This document shows, piece by piece, positions 7,373 through 18,000 of a stretch of DNA of 64,000 nucleotides. How positions within the stretch are numbered: the first letter of the stretch is position 1; the number at the start of each line of letters is the position of its first letter. The notes under the pieces were generated by a model that made no database searches, was not told where the DNA came from, and saw only the letters and a program-made list of their open reading frames with translations. The stretch is from Actinomycetes bacterium (GTDB taxonomy: Bacteria > Actinomycetota > Actinomycetes > Actinomycetales > Microbacteriaceae): the NCBI GenBank assembly GCA_029779645.1, contig JAKPAC010000005.1, positions 186,001 through 250,000 of the forward strand. Direction: 5' to 3'. The position numbers were made by a program, and so were the translations under genes.

Positions 7373-8743
7373 CTAGCGCGCGCGCAGCTCCTCGGCGACC
7401 AGGAAGGCCAGCTCGAGCGACTGCTTGTGGTTCAGGCGCGGGTCGCACAGCGACTCGTAGCGCGTGGCCAGGGTCTCCTCGTCGATCATCTCGGCGCCGC
7501 CCAGGCACTCGGTCACGTCGTCGCCCGTGAGCTCGACGTGGATGCCGCCCGGGTGCGTGCCGACCGCGCGGTGCGACTCGAAGAAGCCCCGCACCTCGTC
7601 GACCACGTCCTCGAAGCGGCGCGTCTTGTAGCCGTTGGGGGTCGTGATGCCGTTGCCGTGCATCGGGTCGGTGACCCACAGCGGGGTCGCGCCGTACTCC
7701 TTGGTGGCCTCCAGCAGCGCGGGCAGCGCGTCGCGGATCTTGCCGGCGCCCATGCGCGTGATGAACGTCAGCCGGCCGGGCTCACGCTCGGGGTCGAGCT
7801 TGTCGATCAGGCGGTGCACCGTGTCTGGCGTGGTCGTGGGGCCGAGCTTGACGCCGATGGGGTTGCGCACCCGCGAGAAGTAGTCGACGTGCGCGCCGTC
7901 GAGGTCGCGCGTGCGCTCGCCGATCCACAGGAAGTGGGCCGAGGTGTTGTACGGCGTGCCCGTGCGCGAGTCGATGCGCGTCATCGGGCGCTCGTAGTCC
8001 ATCAGCAGCCCCTCGTGGCCCGTGTAGAACTCGACGCGACGCAGCTCGTCGAAGTCGGCGCCCGCCGCCTCCATGAACTTGATCGCGCGGTCGATCTCGC
8101 CGGCGAGCTGCTCGTAGCGGCGGTTGGCCGGGTTCTTCGCGAAGCCGCGGTTCCAGCTGTGCACCTCGCGCAGATCGGCGAAGCCGCCCTGCGTGAACGC
8201 GCGAATGAGATTGAGGGTGGATGCCGCGGTGTGGTAGCCGCGCAGCAGCCGGGAGGGGTCGGCCGCCCGCGACTCCGGCGTGAAGTCGTAGCCGTTGACG
8301 ATGTCGCCGCGGTACGCGGGCAGCGTGACATCGCCGCGGGTCTCGGTGTCGCTGGAGCGCGGCTTGGCGAACTGCCCCGCCATGCGGCCCATCTTGACGA
8401 CGGGCATCGAGGCGCCGTAGGTGAGCACGACCGCCATCTGCAGCACCGTCTTGACGCGGTCGCGGATCTGATCGGCGGTGGCGCCCGCGAAGGTCTCGGC
8501 GCAGTCGCCGCCTTGCAGCAGGAACGCCTTTCCGGACGCGGCCTTCGCAAGGCGATCCTTGAGCGTGTCGACCTCGCCGGCGAACACGAGCGGCGGCAGC
8601 GAGGCGATCTCCGTCGACACCGCCTCGACCGCCGCGGTGTCGGCCCACGACGGCTGCTGCTTGATCGGCAGGCTGCGCCAATAGTCCAGACCCTCGATCA
8701 CCTGTTCGCTGGGACGAAGGGCCTGATCGGCGAGCTGCGACAC
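7373..8743 (-). CDS. aroG: Class II 3-deoxy-7-phosphoheptulonate (DAHP) synthase
   Basis: A 456-residue type II DAHP synthase, the first enzyme of the shikimate pathway (phosphoenolpyruvate plus erythrose 4-phosphate). Family motifs seen are LLQGGDCAETF, PVVKMGRMAGQFAKPRS, HFLWIGERTR, GVKLGPTTTPD and WVTDPMHGNG. Start: GTG at 8743 with AGGAA upstream; TAGACT at 8797-8802 could be the -10 box. It is convergent with pknL, as in mycobacteria and corynebacteria. aroA, a later step of the same pathway, is also in the window at 51 kb. Confidence 0.96.
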   Translation of the reverse strand: MSQLADQALRPSEQVIEGLDYWRSLPIKQQPSWADTAAVEAVSTEIASLPPLVFAGEVDTLKDRLAKAASGKAFLLQGGDCAETFAGATADQIRDRVKTVLQMAVVLTYGASMPVVKMGRMAGQFAKPRSSDTETRGDVTLPAYRGDIVNGYDFTPESRAADPSRLLRGYHTAASTLNLIRAFTQGGFADLREVHSWNRGFAKNPANRRYEQLAGEIDRAIKFMEAAGADFDELRRVEFYTGHEGLLMDYERPMTRIDSRTGTPYNTSAHFLWIGERTRDLDGAHVDYFSRVRNPIGVKLGPTTTPDTVHRLIDKLDPEREPGRLTFITRMGAGKIRDALPALLEATKEYGATPLWVTDPMHGNGITTPNGYKTRRFEDVVDEVRGFFESHRAVGTHPGGIHVELTGDDVTECLGGAEMIDEETLATRYESLCDPRLNHKQSLELAFLVAEELRAR

Positions 8744-8796
8744 GGGCGTGGTTCCTATTCTCTGCGGAGGTCTGGCGCAAGGCTGCGCACGCGACG

Positions 8797-8802
8797 AGTC
8801 TA
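8797..8802 (-). promoter_or_regulatory. -10 box TAGACT of aroG
   Basis: TAGACT on the minus strand lies about 54 bases before the GTG. The predicted leader of about 47 bases contains the AGGAA ribosome binding site. Confidence 0.5.
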
Positions 8803-8873
8803 CCGCGGAACCTCGAGGCCAGCGCCGGCCGCGGCTCGGGGCGGGCCGCGGCCGGATCCCGCTCGGCGTGGAC

Positions 8874-9581
8874 CTACCGGCCGGCTGCGCGATCCTGCCC
8901 CGAGGCGGCGATCCGCTCCTTGACCGCGGAGGCGTAGACGTCGTCGTACTCCTGCTCCCCCAGCCCCTGCAGCGCCACCATGATCTCGTCGGTGATCGAG
9001 CGCAGCACGAAGCGGTCGCCCTCCATCCCCGCGAATCGCGAGAAATCGAGCGGCTCGCCGATCACGATGCCCACGCGGCCCACGCGGGGCAGGGTGCGAC
9101 CGATCGGCATGACCTTCTCGGTGTCGACCATGACGAGCGGCACCACGGGCACGCCAGCCTCGACGGCCATGCGCGCGAGTCCGGTCCGGCCGCGATACAG
9201 CTTGCTGTCGGGGCTGCGGGTGCCCTCGGGGTAGATGCCGAGCAGGTCGCCGCGACCGAGCACCATCAGCCCTGTGTTGAGCGAGGCCTCGGATGCCTTC
9301 CCCCCGGAGCGGTCGATCGGGATCTGCCCCGTGAGCTTCATGAAGTTGCGCGTGGCCCAGCCCTTGAGGCCCCGGCCGGTGAAGTAGTCGCTCTTCGCGA
9401 GGAAGGAGACGGGTCGGTCGATCATGAGCGGCAGGAAGATCGAGTCGCTCACCGAGAGGTGATTGCTCGCGAGGATCGCCGCGCCGTGCGCCGGGATGTG
9501 CTCGCTGCCGACGACCCAGGGCCGAAAGACGGCCCGCACGATCGGGCCGACCACGACGTACTTCATGAACCAGTAAAACAT
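8874..9581 (-). CDS. 1-acyl-sn-glycerol-3-phosphate acyltransferase (PlsC family)
   Basis: A 235-residue membrane-associated acyltransferase. It carries the NHLSVSD (HX4D) catalytic motif near residue 43, the substrate motif GIYPEGTRSPD, and VPVVPLVM near residue 150, as in PlsC enzymes that make phosphatidic acid. The ATG at 9581 was chosen because GGGAG lies 4 bases upstream; a longer frame to 9611 has weaker signals. Neighbours glk, fadD and aroG match the corynebacterial arrangement. Substrate specificity cannot be read from sequence. Confidence 0.88.
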   Translation of the reverse strand: MFYWFMKYVVVGPIVRAVFRPWVVGSEHIPAHGAAILASNHLSVSDSIFLPLMIDRPVSFLAKSDYFTGRGLKGWATRNFMKLTGQIPIDRSGGKASEASLNTGLMVLGRGDLLGIYPEGTRSPDSKLYRGRTGLARMAVEAGVPVVPLVMVDTEKVMPIGRTLPRVGRVGIVIGEPLDFSRFAGMEGDRFVLRSITDEIMVALQGLGEQEYDDVYASAVKERIAASGQDRAAGR

Positions 9582-9625
9582 TGCACTCCCGAGAACACCG
9601 GACTCCAGCATGCCGCGCCGGGGCG

Positions 9626-10564
9626 CTACGTGCGAGCCTGACGCGCCAGATCGGCCGCGCCGATCAGGCCGGCGTCGTTCTCCAGCTCGGCGATGGCGAT
9701 GGTCGCGGCGGGCCGAAACCCACGCGCCGGCAGGTGCGCGCGGTACGACTCCTCGATCGGCGCGCGCAGGTGCTCGCCCAGCTGCGCGACGCCGCCGCCG
9801 ATCACGAACACCTCCGGATCGAGCGTCGCCGTGAGCTGTGCGCAGGTCTCACCCAGGGCGGATCCCACGATCCGCACCGCCTCGCGCGCACCGGGGTCGT
9901 CCTGCCGCACGAGCTCCGAGATCGTCTGTCCGCTCAGCCGGCCGCGTTCGGTGCGCGCGGCGGCCAGGCCGATCCCGATCCCGCGGGCGTCGGCGATCTC
10001 GTTCGCGATGCGCTGCAGCGCGCGACCGGAGGCGTACTGCTCGATGCAGCCGCGCTGCCCGCAGCCGCAGGGCAGGCCGTCGCGGATGTGGCGCGTGTGG
10101 CCGAGCTCGCCCGCGACCCCGCTGCCTCCACGGTACAGGCGACCGTCGACCACGACGGCGCCCCCGACGCCGGTGCCGATGGTCAGCATGACGAAGTGCG
10201 CGAAGCCGCGCCCCGCGCCGAAATGGTACTCCGCCCAGCCCGCGGCGTTGGCGTCGTTCTCGATCACGACGGGCAGCGCCAGTCGCTGTTCGAGGCGGTG
10301 GCGCATCTCGTCGTTGCGCCACGGGATGTTCACGCCGAAGTAGATCCTCGAGCGATCGCTGTCGATGAACCCGGCCGCCGCGATCCCGACGGCGGCGACC
10401 TCGTGCTCGGCGCGCAGGTCGGCGACCATCCGCTCGATGGCCGCGTCGATGTCGCCGACCCCCGAAGGCGTCGCGACGCGCGTGTACCCGAGCACGGCGC
10501 CGCGCTCGTCGACCACGCCGCCGGCGATCTTGGTGCCCCCGATATCGATGCCGACCGTCAGCAC
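9626..10564 (-). CDS. glk: ROK family glucokinase
   Basis: A 312-residue sugar kinase. It starts VGIDIGGTKIAGGVV (phosphate-binding loop), has IENDANAAGWAEYHFGAG, GTGVGGAVVVDG and the ROK zinc motif CGCGQRGCIEQYASG. The adjacent plsC-like gene and fadD match the glk region of Corynebacterium, so an ATP-dependent glucokinase is likely. GTG at 10564 has GAGGAGG just upstream; TAGACT at 10634-10639 is a likely -10 box. A longer in-frame start at 10627 is possible but has no such signal. Confidence 0.88.
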   Translation of the reverse strand: MLTVGIDIGGTKIAGGVVDERGAVLGYTRVATPSGVGDIDAAIERMVADLRAEHEVAAVGIAAAGFIDSDRSRIYFGVNIPWRNDEMRHRLEQRLALPVVIENDANAAGWAEYHFGAGRGFAHFVMLTIGTGVGGAVVVDGRLYRGGSGVAGELGHTRHIRDGLPCGCGQRGCIEQYASGRALQRIANEIADARGIGIGLAAARTERGRLSGQTISELVRQDDPGAREAVRIVGSALGETCAQLTATLDPEVFVIGGGVAQLGEHLRAPIEESYRAHLPARGFRPAATIAIAELENDAGLIGAADLARQART

Positions 10565-10633
10565 TGCCCCTCCTCGCTCGTCGCCTGCGCATTCCGCGGG
10601 CGTAGGCACGGATGCCCAAGCCCACACCCGCGC

Positions 10634-10639
10634 AGTCTA
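10634..10639 (-). promoter_or_regulatory. -10 box TAGACT of glk
   Basis: TAGACT on the minus strand, about 70 bases before the GTG start, giving a leader with a strong ribosome binding site. Confidence 0.5.
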
Positions 10640-10776
10640 CTGCCGGGCCCGCGCACAGGGCAGGGGCCCGGGGCGCCCGCCCGCCGCGCGCACCCTGAGA
10701 CTGTGTGTCGGGCATTGCGCGACCGGGTTTCATCGCGTCTCGACCGCGATCACCCGGAAATCGCGCGGCCGCCGGG

Positions 10777-10782
10777 TATAGT
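10777..10782 (+). promoter_or_regulatory. -10 box TATAGT of fadD
   Basis: TATAGT lies 51 bases before the fadD GTG. The leader contains GAAGGAG 5 bases before the start codon. Confidence 0.6.
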
Positions 10783-10833
10783 GACCGAACACCCGACCGC
10801 CATCAGCACCCTGTCGGTACCGAAGGAGTTACC

Positions 10834-12657
10834 GTGATCCAATTCGAAGTCCCCGCGCTCGTCCCGGCCGACCCGAACGCCAACGTCACCGACCTGCTCG
10901 TCGAGCGCGTGAAGACCACGCCGAACCTCGCCCTGTTCGCGGTTCCCGAGGGCGCCGGCTGGCGCGACATCACCGCCGCCGAGTTCCAGCGGCAGGTCAT
11001 CGCGCTCGCGAAGGGCTTCGTGGCCTCCGGCATCCAGCCCGGCGACAAGGTCGGGTTCCTCGCCCGCACCACCTACGAGTGGTCGCTCGTCGACTTCGCC
11101 CTGTTCTACACCGGTGCGGTGATGGTGCCGATCTACGAGACGAGCGCGCCCGCGCAGATTCGCTGGAACATGGAGGACTCGGGCGCGATCGCGCTCATCG
11201 TCGAGTCGCCCGCGCACTCCGCGCGCCTCGCGGAGGTGCGCGCCGAGCTCCCGCTGCTGCGCGAGGTGTGGCACCTGCACGAGGGCGCGATCGAGCACCT
11301 CGTCGCGGCGGGCGCCGACGTCGCCGACGAGGAGATTGAGCGCCGGCGCACGCTGGCCAACGCCGACGACATCGCGACGCTCATCTACACCTCCGGGTCG
11401 ATGGGCCGCCCGAAGGGCTGCGTCCTGACGCACTCGAACTTCGTCGAGCTCAGCCGCAACTCGGCGCTGGCGCTGAAGGAGGTGGTGTCGCTGCCGAACT
11501 CGTCGACGCTGCTGTTCATCACCACCGCGCACGTGTTCGCTCGCTTCATCTCGATCCTCAACATCCACGCGGGCGTGCGCACCGGCCACGAGCCCGACAC
11601 CTCGAACCTGCTGCCCGCGCTGGCGAGCTTCAAGCCGACCTTCCTGCTCGCGGTGCCCCGCGTGTTCGAGAAGGTGTACAACGCGTCGGAGCAGAAGGCC
11701 GAGGGCGAGGGCAAGGGCAAGATCTTCCGCATGGCCGCGGCCACGGCCATCGAGCACTCGCGCCTGAGCGAGGCCGGCGAGAAGATCCCGTTCGGCACGC
11801 GGGTGAAGTTCGCCCTGTTCGACAAGCTCGTCTACGCGAAGCTGCGCGCGGCGATGGGCGGCCGCGTGACGTACGCCGTCTCGGGCTCCGCGCCGCTCGG
11901 TGAACGCCTCGGCCACTTCTTCCACAGCCTCGGCATCGTGATCCTCGAGGGCTACGGCCTCACCGAGACCACCGCGCCCGCGACCGTGAACCTCGCGCAC
12001 AAGTCGAAGATCGGCACCGTCGGCCCCGCCCTGCCGGGCGTCGGCGTGCGCATCGATGACGAGGGCGAGATCTCGATTCGCGGCATCAACGTGTTCAAGG
12101 AGTACTGGCGCAATCCCGAGGCCACGGCCGCGTCGTTCGACGACGGCTGGTTCAAGACCGGTGACCTCGGTGCGTTCGACAGCGACGGCTTCCTCACGGT
12201 GACCGGACGCATCAAGGAGCTCATCGTCACCGCCGGCGGCAAGAACGTCGCCCCCGCCGCGCTCGAGGACCCGATCCGCGCCAACCCGATCGTCGGCCAG
12301 GTCGTCGCCGTCGGCGACCAGAAGCCGTTCATCGGAGCCCTGGTCACCCTCGACACCGAGATGCTGCCGACCTGGCTCGCCAACAGCAAGCTCGACGCGA
12401 ACATGCCGCTCGAGCAGGCGGTCGTGCACCCGGCCGTGCGCGCCGAGGTGCAGCGCGCCATCGACGCTGCCAACTCGCAGGTGTCGCGGGCCGAGTCGAT
12501 CCGCAAGTTCACCATCCTGCCGACGGAGTGGACCGAGGCCAGCGGCCACCTCACGCCCAAGCTCAGCATCAAGCGCGGCGTGATCCTGAAGGACTTCTCC
12601 GAGGCGGTCGAGGAGCTCTACCACGTGCCGGTCGAGACCACGAACGTGTCGATCTAG
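10834..12657 (+). CDS. fadD15: Long-chain fatty acid--CoA ligase (FadD15 type)
   Basis: A 607-residue AMP-forming acyl-CoA synthetase. The AMP-binding P-loop is YTSGSMGRPKGCVLTH (SM in place of the common TT), followed by GYGLTETTAP, FKTGDLGAFD and the adenylate lysine region GRIKELIVTAGGKNVAP. The last 100 residues hold the C-terminal mobile domain with LTPKLSIKR. GTG at 10834 has GAAGGAG 5 bases upstream. From memory the position matches fadD15 (Rv2187) in M. tuberculosis. The natural substrate is inferred to be long-chain fatty acids. Confidence 0.92.
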   Translation: MIQFEVPALVPADPNANVTDLLVERVKTTPNLALFAVPEGAGWRDITAAEFQRQVIALAKGFVASGIQPGDKVGFLARTTYEWSLVDFALFYTGAVMVPIYETSAPAQIRWNMEDSGAIALIVESPAHSARLAEVRAELPLLREVWHLHEGAIEHLVAAGADVADEEIERRRTLANADDIATLIYTSGSMGRPKGCVLTHSNFVELSRNSALALKEVVSLPNSSTLLFITTAHVFARFISILNIHAGVRTGHEPDTSNLLPALASFKPTFLLAVPRVFEKVYNASEQKAEGEGKGKIFRMAAATAIEHSRLSEAGEKIPFGTRVKFALFDKLVYAKLRAAMGGRVTYAVSGSAPLGERLGHFFHSLGIVILEGYGLTETTAPATVNLAHKSKIGTVGPALPGVGVRIDDEGEISIRGINVFKEYWRNPEATAASFDDGWFKTGDLGAFDSDGFLTVTGRIKELIVTAGGKNVAPAALEDPIRANPIVGQVVAVGDQKPFIGALVTLDTEMLPTWLANSKLDANMPLEQAVVHPAVRAEVQRAIDAANSQVSRAESIRKFTILPTEWTEASGHLTPKLSIKRGVILKDFSEAVEELYHVPVETTNVSI

Positions 12658-12676
12658 CCGCACGCGCCAGCACAGC

Positions 12677-12722
12677 GCATGCGAAGCGCCCCGTGACACG
12701 TGTCACGGGGCGCTTCGCATGC
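12677..12722. terminator. 46-base perfect palindrome between fadD and def
   Basis: Two 23-base arms, centred on ACACGTGT with no unpaired loop bases required, match without a mismatch. It lies 19 bases after the fadD stop and 37 bases before the def stop on the other strand, so it can act as a bidirectional terminator. There are no T-tracts. Confidence 0.8.
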
Positions 12723-12759
12723 GGCGCCGCCACGGACGGCGCACGGGGCGGGATGCCGC

Positions 12760-13251
12760 CTAGAACCAGCTGCTCTCGCGAACCTCGCGCATCGCGATGC
12801 GGCGCTGCTCGGCCGAGAGCCGCTCGAGGTAGAGCATGCCGTCGAGATGGTCGGTCTCGTGCTGGAGCGCCTGCGCCATGAGCCCCTCGCCCGAGAGCTC
12901 GATCTCGTTGCCGTCGAGGTCGATCCCGACGACCCGCGCGAACGGGTAGCGCAGCGCGGGGTGCCACAGCTCAGGCACCGAGAGGCATCCCTCCTGCACG
13001 TAGTCGGGCTCGCCCGAGACCTCGACCAGCCGCGGGTTCAGCACGTAGCCGACCGCGCCGTCGATGTTGTAGCTGAACGCGCGAAGCCCCACCCCGATCT
13101 GCGGCGCCGCGACCCCGGCGCGACCGGGCAGCTCCACGGTCTCGATGAGGTCGGTGACAAGCGCGCGGACGCCGTCGTCGATGACCGTGATCTCGGCGCA
13201 CGGCGCCTTCAGGACGGGATCGCCGAAGGTGCGGATCGCTCGAATCGCCAT
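12760..13251 (-). CDS. def: Peptide deformylase
   Basis: A 163-residue metalloenzyme that removes the formyl group from the N-terminus of new proteins. All three family motifs are present: GVAAPQIG (motif 1, slightly reduced from GxGxAAPQ), EGCLSVP (metal Cys) and QHETDHLDG (HEXXH type, with E-T-D-H). The ATG at 13251 lies 3 bases after the stop of the upstream MinD-like gene, so the two are probably co-transcribed. Confidence 0.96.
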   Translation of the reverse strand: MAIRAIRTFGDPVLKAPCAEITVIDDGVRALVTDLIETVELPGRAGVAAPQIGVGLRAFSYNIDGAVGYVLNPRLVEVSGEPDYVQEGCLSVPELWHPALRYPFARVVGIDLDGNEIELSGEGLMAQALQHETDHLDGMLYLERLSAEQRRIAMREVRESSWF

Positions 13252-13254
13252 GCG

Positions 13255-14958
13255 CTACGCCGCCGGCTGCAGGGCGCGCAGGCCCTCGATGACCTTGGCC
13301 GCGAGCGTGCGGGCGGCCAGACGGGTCTCGGGGCTCAGCTCGGCGAAGCGGATGGCGCTGCCGGCGGCGATCTGCGGATCGTATGGAACGCGGACGACCT
13401 CGCGGACGCGCGTGCGGAAGTGCGACTCGACCTCGCCCTGGCGCACCACCGACGCGCCGGGGCGCGCGGTGTTCAGCACCACGATGGCGCCGCGCACGAG
13501 CGCCTCGAAGCCATTGGTCTCAAGCCAGGTCAGCGTCTCGGAAGCGAGGCGCGCCTCGTCGACGCTCATGCCCGCGACGACGACCAGCTGATCCGCCGCC
13601 TCAAGCGTCGCACCCATCACGGAGTGCACGATGCCGGTGCCTGTGTCGGTGAGCACGAGCGAGTAGTAGTGCGCGGCGATGTCGGCCACGTGACGGTAGT
13701 CCTCGTCACTGAACGCCTCGCTCACGTGCGGGTCGGTCTCGGACGCGAGCACGTCCAGGCGCGTCGCGTCTCGGGTGACGATCGTCGAGATGTCGGCATA
13801 GCCGTGCACCTGCTCGCGCCCGCGCACCAGGTCGCGCACGGTCTTGCCGCTCGGCCGATCGATGCGCTCCGAGAGCGTGCCGCGGTCGGGGTTCGCGTCG
13901 ACGGCGATGACCCGGTCGTCGCGCGCGTCGGCGAGCGCCATGCCGAGCAGCGTGGTGATCGTCGTCTTGCCGACGCCGCCCTTGCGCGAGAGCACCGGCA
14001 CGAAGCGGGCGCCGCCCGCGAGCGGCGCGGCGATCTGCTGATCGAGCTCCTTGCGCGCCTGCGCCTTCTTGCTCAGGCCGAGGTTGATGCGACGCCCCGA
14101 GAGCGAGTACACGAGCTGGCGCCACGGCCCCTCGGGCTCGGGGCGAACGAGGCGCTGCGGATCGAGCAGGCGGTCGGAGGTGAGCAGATCGGCCGTCTCG
14201 CGCTCGGCGCTGGCGAGGTCATCGAGGCGCTTCGACGCCATCGGGTTCGGCTCGGGTCGCGTCGCGACGCGCTCGAGTTCGTGCGCGGCGCGAGCGGCGG
14301 GCTGGGGGGCGGGAGTCAGTTCGGACACATCCTCATTGTGACGGACGATCGCGCCGTCGGGTCGGGTGGATGCCTCGGCGTCGGCCTCGGCTGCAGGCGC
14401 CTCGTCGATCTCGGGGTCTTCGACGATGACCGCGTCCTCGACCGTCTCGCCTTCGAGCGTGTCGTCTTCGGGCGCGCCGGCGACGGCGTCGCCTTCGTCG
14501 TCGTCACGGGCTGCCCCGTCGTCATCGACGAGGCTGACCGTCACCGCGGCCGCGTCGCCCTCGAGCGGCGCCGCTTCCTCGACGAGCACTGCATCGACGA
14601 GCACTGCGCCATCGATGCGCGCCGCGTCGTCGGCAGCAGCCGCGCGGCCCTCGTCCCCATCGCCGGCATCGCCGTCGTCGAGGCCGTGCCCTGCAGCGTG
14701 TGCGTCGTCGTCCACGAGCGTCGCCTCCACCGCGGCGTCGAGCGTGCCGGCGACCAGCGAGTCGAACGACAGCTCGATGCTGTCGTCGACGACGTCGCCC
14801 TCGTCGTCGTCATCGTCGTCGCTGGGCAGCTCGACGGCCAGGTGCGCCGTCGCGGCGCCGAGCAACGGAATGCTGATGGTGTCGGGGTTGCCGACATCGC
14901 TCAGCACTCCGGGGTCGTCGTCCTCCGGCGGGCTGGCATCGTGCGTGTTCGTGGTCAA
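13255..14958 (-). CDS. MinD/ParA-like ATPase with acidic N-terminal extension
   Basis: A 567-residue protein. Residues 1 to about 250 are extremely rich in Asp, Ala and Glu (runs such as SDDDDDDEGD) and look disordered. The C-terminal half is a ParA/MinD ATPase with an intact deviant Walker A SRKGGVGKTTITTLLG, VDANPD (Walker A') and VLTDTGTGI (Walker B). Proteins of this kind occur near ESX systems and elsewhere in actinobacteria; no ESX genes are present here. The TTG at 14958 has GGAG upstream, but a start further inside is possible. It is followed by def after 3 bases. Confidence 0.75.
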   Translation of the reverse strand: MTTNTHDASPPEDDDPGVLSDVGNPDTISIPLLGAATAHLAVELPSDDDDDDEGDVVDDSIELSFDSLVAGTLDAAVEATLVDDDAHAAGHGLDDGDAGDGDEGRAAAADDAARIDGAVLVDAVLVEEAAPLEGDAAAVTVSLVDDDGAARDDDEGDAVAGAPEDDTLEGETVEDAVIVEDPEIDEAPAAEADAEASTRPDGAIVRHNEDVSELTPAPQPAARAAHELERVATRPEPNPMASKRLDDLASAERETADLLTSDRLLDPQRLVRPEPEGPWRQLVYSLSGRRINLGLSKKAQARKELDQQIAAPLAGGARFVPVLSRKGGVGKTTITTLLGMALADARDDRVIAVDANPDRGTLSERIDRPSGKTVRDLVRGREQVHGYADISTIVTRDATRLDVLASETDPHVSEAFSDEDYRHVADIAAHYYSLVLTDTGTGIVHSVMGATLEAADQLVVVAGMSVDEARLASETLTWLETNGFEALVRGAIVVLNTARPGASVVRQGEVESHFRTRVREVVRVPYDPQIAAGSAIRFAELSPETRLAARTLAAKVIEGLRALQPAA

Positions 14959-14981
14959 GGTGCAGGCTCCAAAACAGTCGC

Positions 14982-15018
14982 CCTTGTGCGGGGCAGGGGG
15001 CGAATGCCCCGCACAAGG
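14982..15018 (-). terminator. Hairpin directly after pyc
   Basis: A perfect 14-bp stem (14982-14995 with 15005-15018, arm CCTTGTGCGGGGCA) begins next to the pyc stop codon. On the minus strand TTTT follows a few bases after the stem. It separates pyc from the downstream ATPase-def pair. Confidence 0.75.
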
Positions 15019-18000
15019 CTAGTGCGCTGAGCGGATGACCACCAAAAGATCGCCCGCCTCCACCTGCTGCGTGGCGTCGATCGCGAGTCGTTCGACGACC
15101 CCGTCGATGGGCGCGGTGATGGCGGCCTCCATCTTCATCGCCTCGATGGATGCCACGGGCTGACCCGCGACGACCGCGTCACCGACGACCGCCTGCAGCG
15201 TCACGACACCGGAGAACGGCGCGGCCACCTGCCCCCGCTGGCTGTTGTCGGCCTTCTCGGCGTGGCGCGAGTCGATCTCGACGCTGCGGTCGCGCGCATA
15301 CACCGGGCGCAGCTGACCGTTGAGCGTGGTCATGACGGTGCGCATGCCCTTTGCGTCCACGTCGCCGATCGCCTCGAGCCCGACGTACAGGCGCACGCCC
15401 TTCTCGATCTCGACCACGTGCTCCTCGCCCTGCGTCAGCCCGTAGAGGTAGTCGGCGGTCTCGAGCGTCGACAGATCGCCGAACACCTCGCGCACCTGCG
15501 CGAGGCTGCGCGTCGGCGCCGGGAACAGCAGCCGGTTCAGGGCGTCGCGCCGGGTCGCCGAATCGGCGTGCAGCGCGGCCTCGTCCTCCGCCGTGATCGG
15601 GGCGACCTCGATGCGCGCGTCGCGCCCGGCCAGCACCTTGGAACGGAACGGCTCGGGCCACCCGCCGGGCAGCTCGCCGAGCTCTCCCGCCATGAACCCG
15701 ACGACTGAGTCCGGCACGTCGTATCGCTCGGGATGCGCCTCGAAGTCACGCGGGTCGGCGCGCACCGCCGCGAGGTACAGGGCGAGGTCGCCGACGACCT
15801 TCGACGAGGGCGTCACCTTCGGGATGCGACCGAGGATCCCGTTCGCCGCCGCGTACATGTCCTCGATCAGCTCGAAGTCATCGGCGAGGCCGAGCGCGAT
15901 CGCCTGCTGGCGCAGGTTCGACAGCTGTCCGCCCGGGATCTCGTGCCGGTAGACGCGTCCGGTCGGCCCCGCGAGCCCCGACTCGAACGGCCGGTACAGC
16001 GCACGCACCGCCTCCCAGTACGACTCGAGGTCAGACACCTTGGCAAGATCGATGCCGGTGTCGCGTTCGGTGTGCGCGAGCGCGGCCACCAGCGACGAGA
16101 ACGAGGGCTGGCTGGTGGTGCCCGCCATCGGCGCGGACGCGACGTCGACCGCGTCGGCCCCGGCGCTCGCCGCGGCCAGCAGGGTCGCCAGCTGACCGCC
16201 GGGGGTGTCGTGCGTGTGCACGTGCACGGGCAGGTCGAAGCGCTCGCGGAGCGCGGCGACGAGGGTGGATGCCGCGGCCGGGCGCAGCAGCCCCGCCATG
16301 TCTTTGATCGCCAGCACGTGCGCGCCCGCGCCCACGATCTGCTCGGCCAGGCGCAGGTAGTAGTCGAGCGTGTAGAGCGTCTCGCCGGGGTTGAGCAGGT
16401 CGCCCGTGTAGCAGAGGGCGACCTCGGCGACGGTCGTGCCGGTCGCGCGGACGGCGTCGATCGCCGGCCGCATCTGCTCGACGTCATTGAGCGCATCGAA
16501 GATGCGGAAGATGTCGACGCCTGTGGCGGCCGCCTCGCGCACGAACGCGTCGGTGACCTCGGTCGGGTAGGGCGTGTAGCCCACCGTGTTGCGGCCACGC
16601 AGCAGCATCTGCAGAGCGATGTTCGGCATCGTCGCCCGCAGCTTCGCCAGCCGATCCCACGGGTCTTCGCCCAGGAAGCGCAGGGCGACGTCGTACGTCG
16701 CCCCGCCCCAGGCCTCCACCGAGAGCAGCTCGGGCGTGAGGCGGGCCACATACGGCGCGACGATCTCGAGATCGCGGGTGCGCACGCGGGTGGCAAGCAG
16801 CGATTGGTGCGCGTCGCGGAACGTCGTCTCGGTCACGGCGAGCGCCTTCTGCTCGCGCAGGGCGCGGGCGAAGCCCTCGGGCCCGAGCGCGAGCAGCCGC
16901 TGCCGCGAGCCCGCCGGCGCGGGCTGCGCGAGATCCAGCGTCGGCAGCTTGGCCGCGGGGCTCACCGAGATCGGGTTGAGCCCGTTCGGCTTGTTCACCG
17001 TGACGTCGACGAGCCAGCTGAGCAGCTTCGTGCCGCGGTCCTTCGACTCGCGGCCGCGAAGCAGCTCGGGGCGCTCATCGATGAACGCCGTGCTGAGGTC
17101 GCCCGCGACGAACGTCGGGTCGTCGAGGACCGCCTGCAGGAACGGGATGTTCGTTGCGACGCCGCGGATGCGGAACTCGGCCAGCGCGCGACGCGAGCGG
17201 CTCACCGCCGTCGCATAGTCGCGGCCGCGGCACGTGAGCTTGGCGAGCATCGAATCGAAGTACGGGCTGATCTGCGCACCGGGGTTGATGGTGCCGCCGT
17301 CCAGGCGCACCCCCGCGCCGCCGGGCGAGCGATACGTGGTGATCTTGCCCGTGTCGGGACGGAACCCCTGCGTGGGGTCCTCCGTGGTGATGCGGCACTG
17401 CAGGGCGAAGCCGCGCTGATGGATCTGCCCCTGCGCCAGCCCCAGCTCGCGCAGGCTCTCGCCCGCGGCGATGCGCATCTGCGCCTGCACCAGATCGACA
17501 TCTGTGATCTCCTCGGTGACCGTGTGCTCGACCTGGATGCGGGGGTTCATCTCGATGAACACATGCGAGCCCGCGCGCTCCCCCGCCGTGTCGACGAGAA
17601 ACTCGACGGTGCCGGCGTTGCTGTACCCGATGGAGCGCGCGAACGCCACCGCGTCGCGGTGCAGCGCGGTGCGCAGCTCGTCCGAGATGTTCGGGGCCGG
17701 GGCGATCTCGATCACCTTCTGGTGCCGGCGCTGCACCGAGCAGTCGCGCTCGAACAGATGCACCGTGTCGCCCTGTGCGTCGGCGAGGATCTGCACCTCG
17801 ATGTGCCGCGGCCGCAGGACCGCCTGCTCGAGGAACATGGTGGGATCGCCGAACGCGCTGTCGGCCTCGCGCATGGCCTCGGTCAGCGCCGCCTCGAGGT
17901 CTTCGGCGCGTTCGACCCGGCGCATCCCACGCCCGCCGCCACCGGCGACCGCCTTCGCGAACAGCGGAAAGCCGATCTCGTCGGCGCCGGCGAGCAGCGC

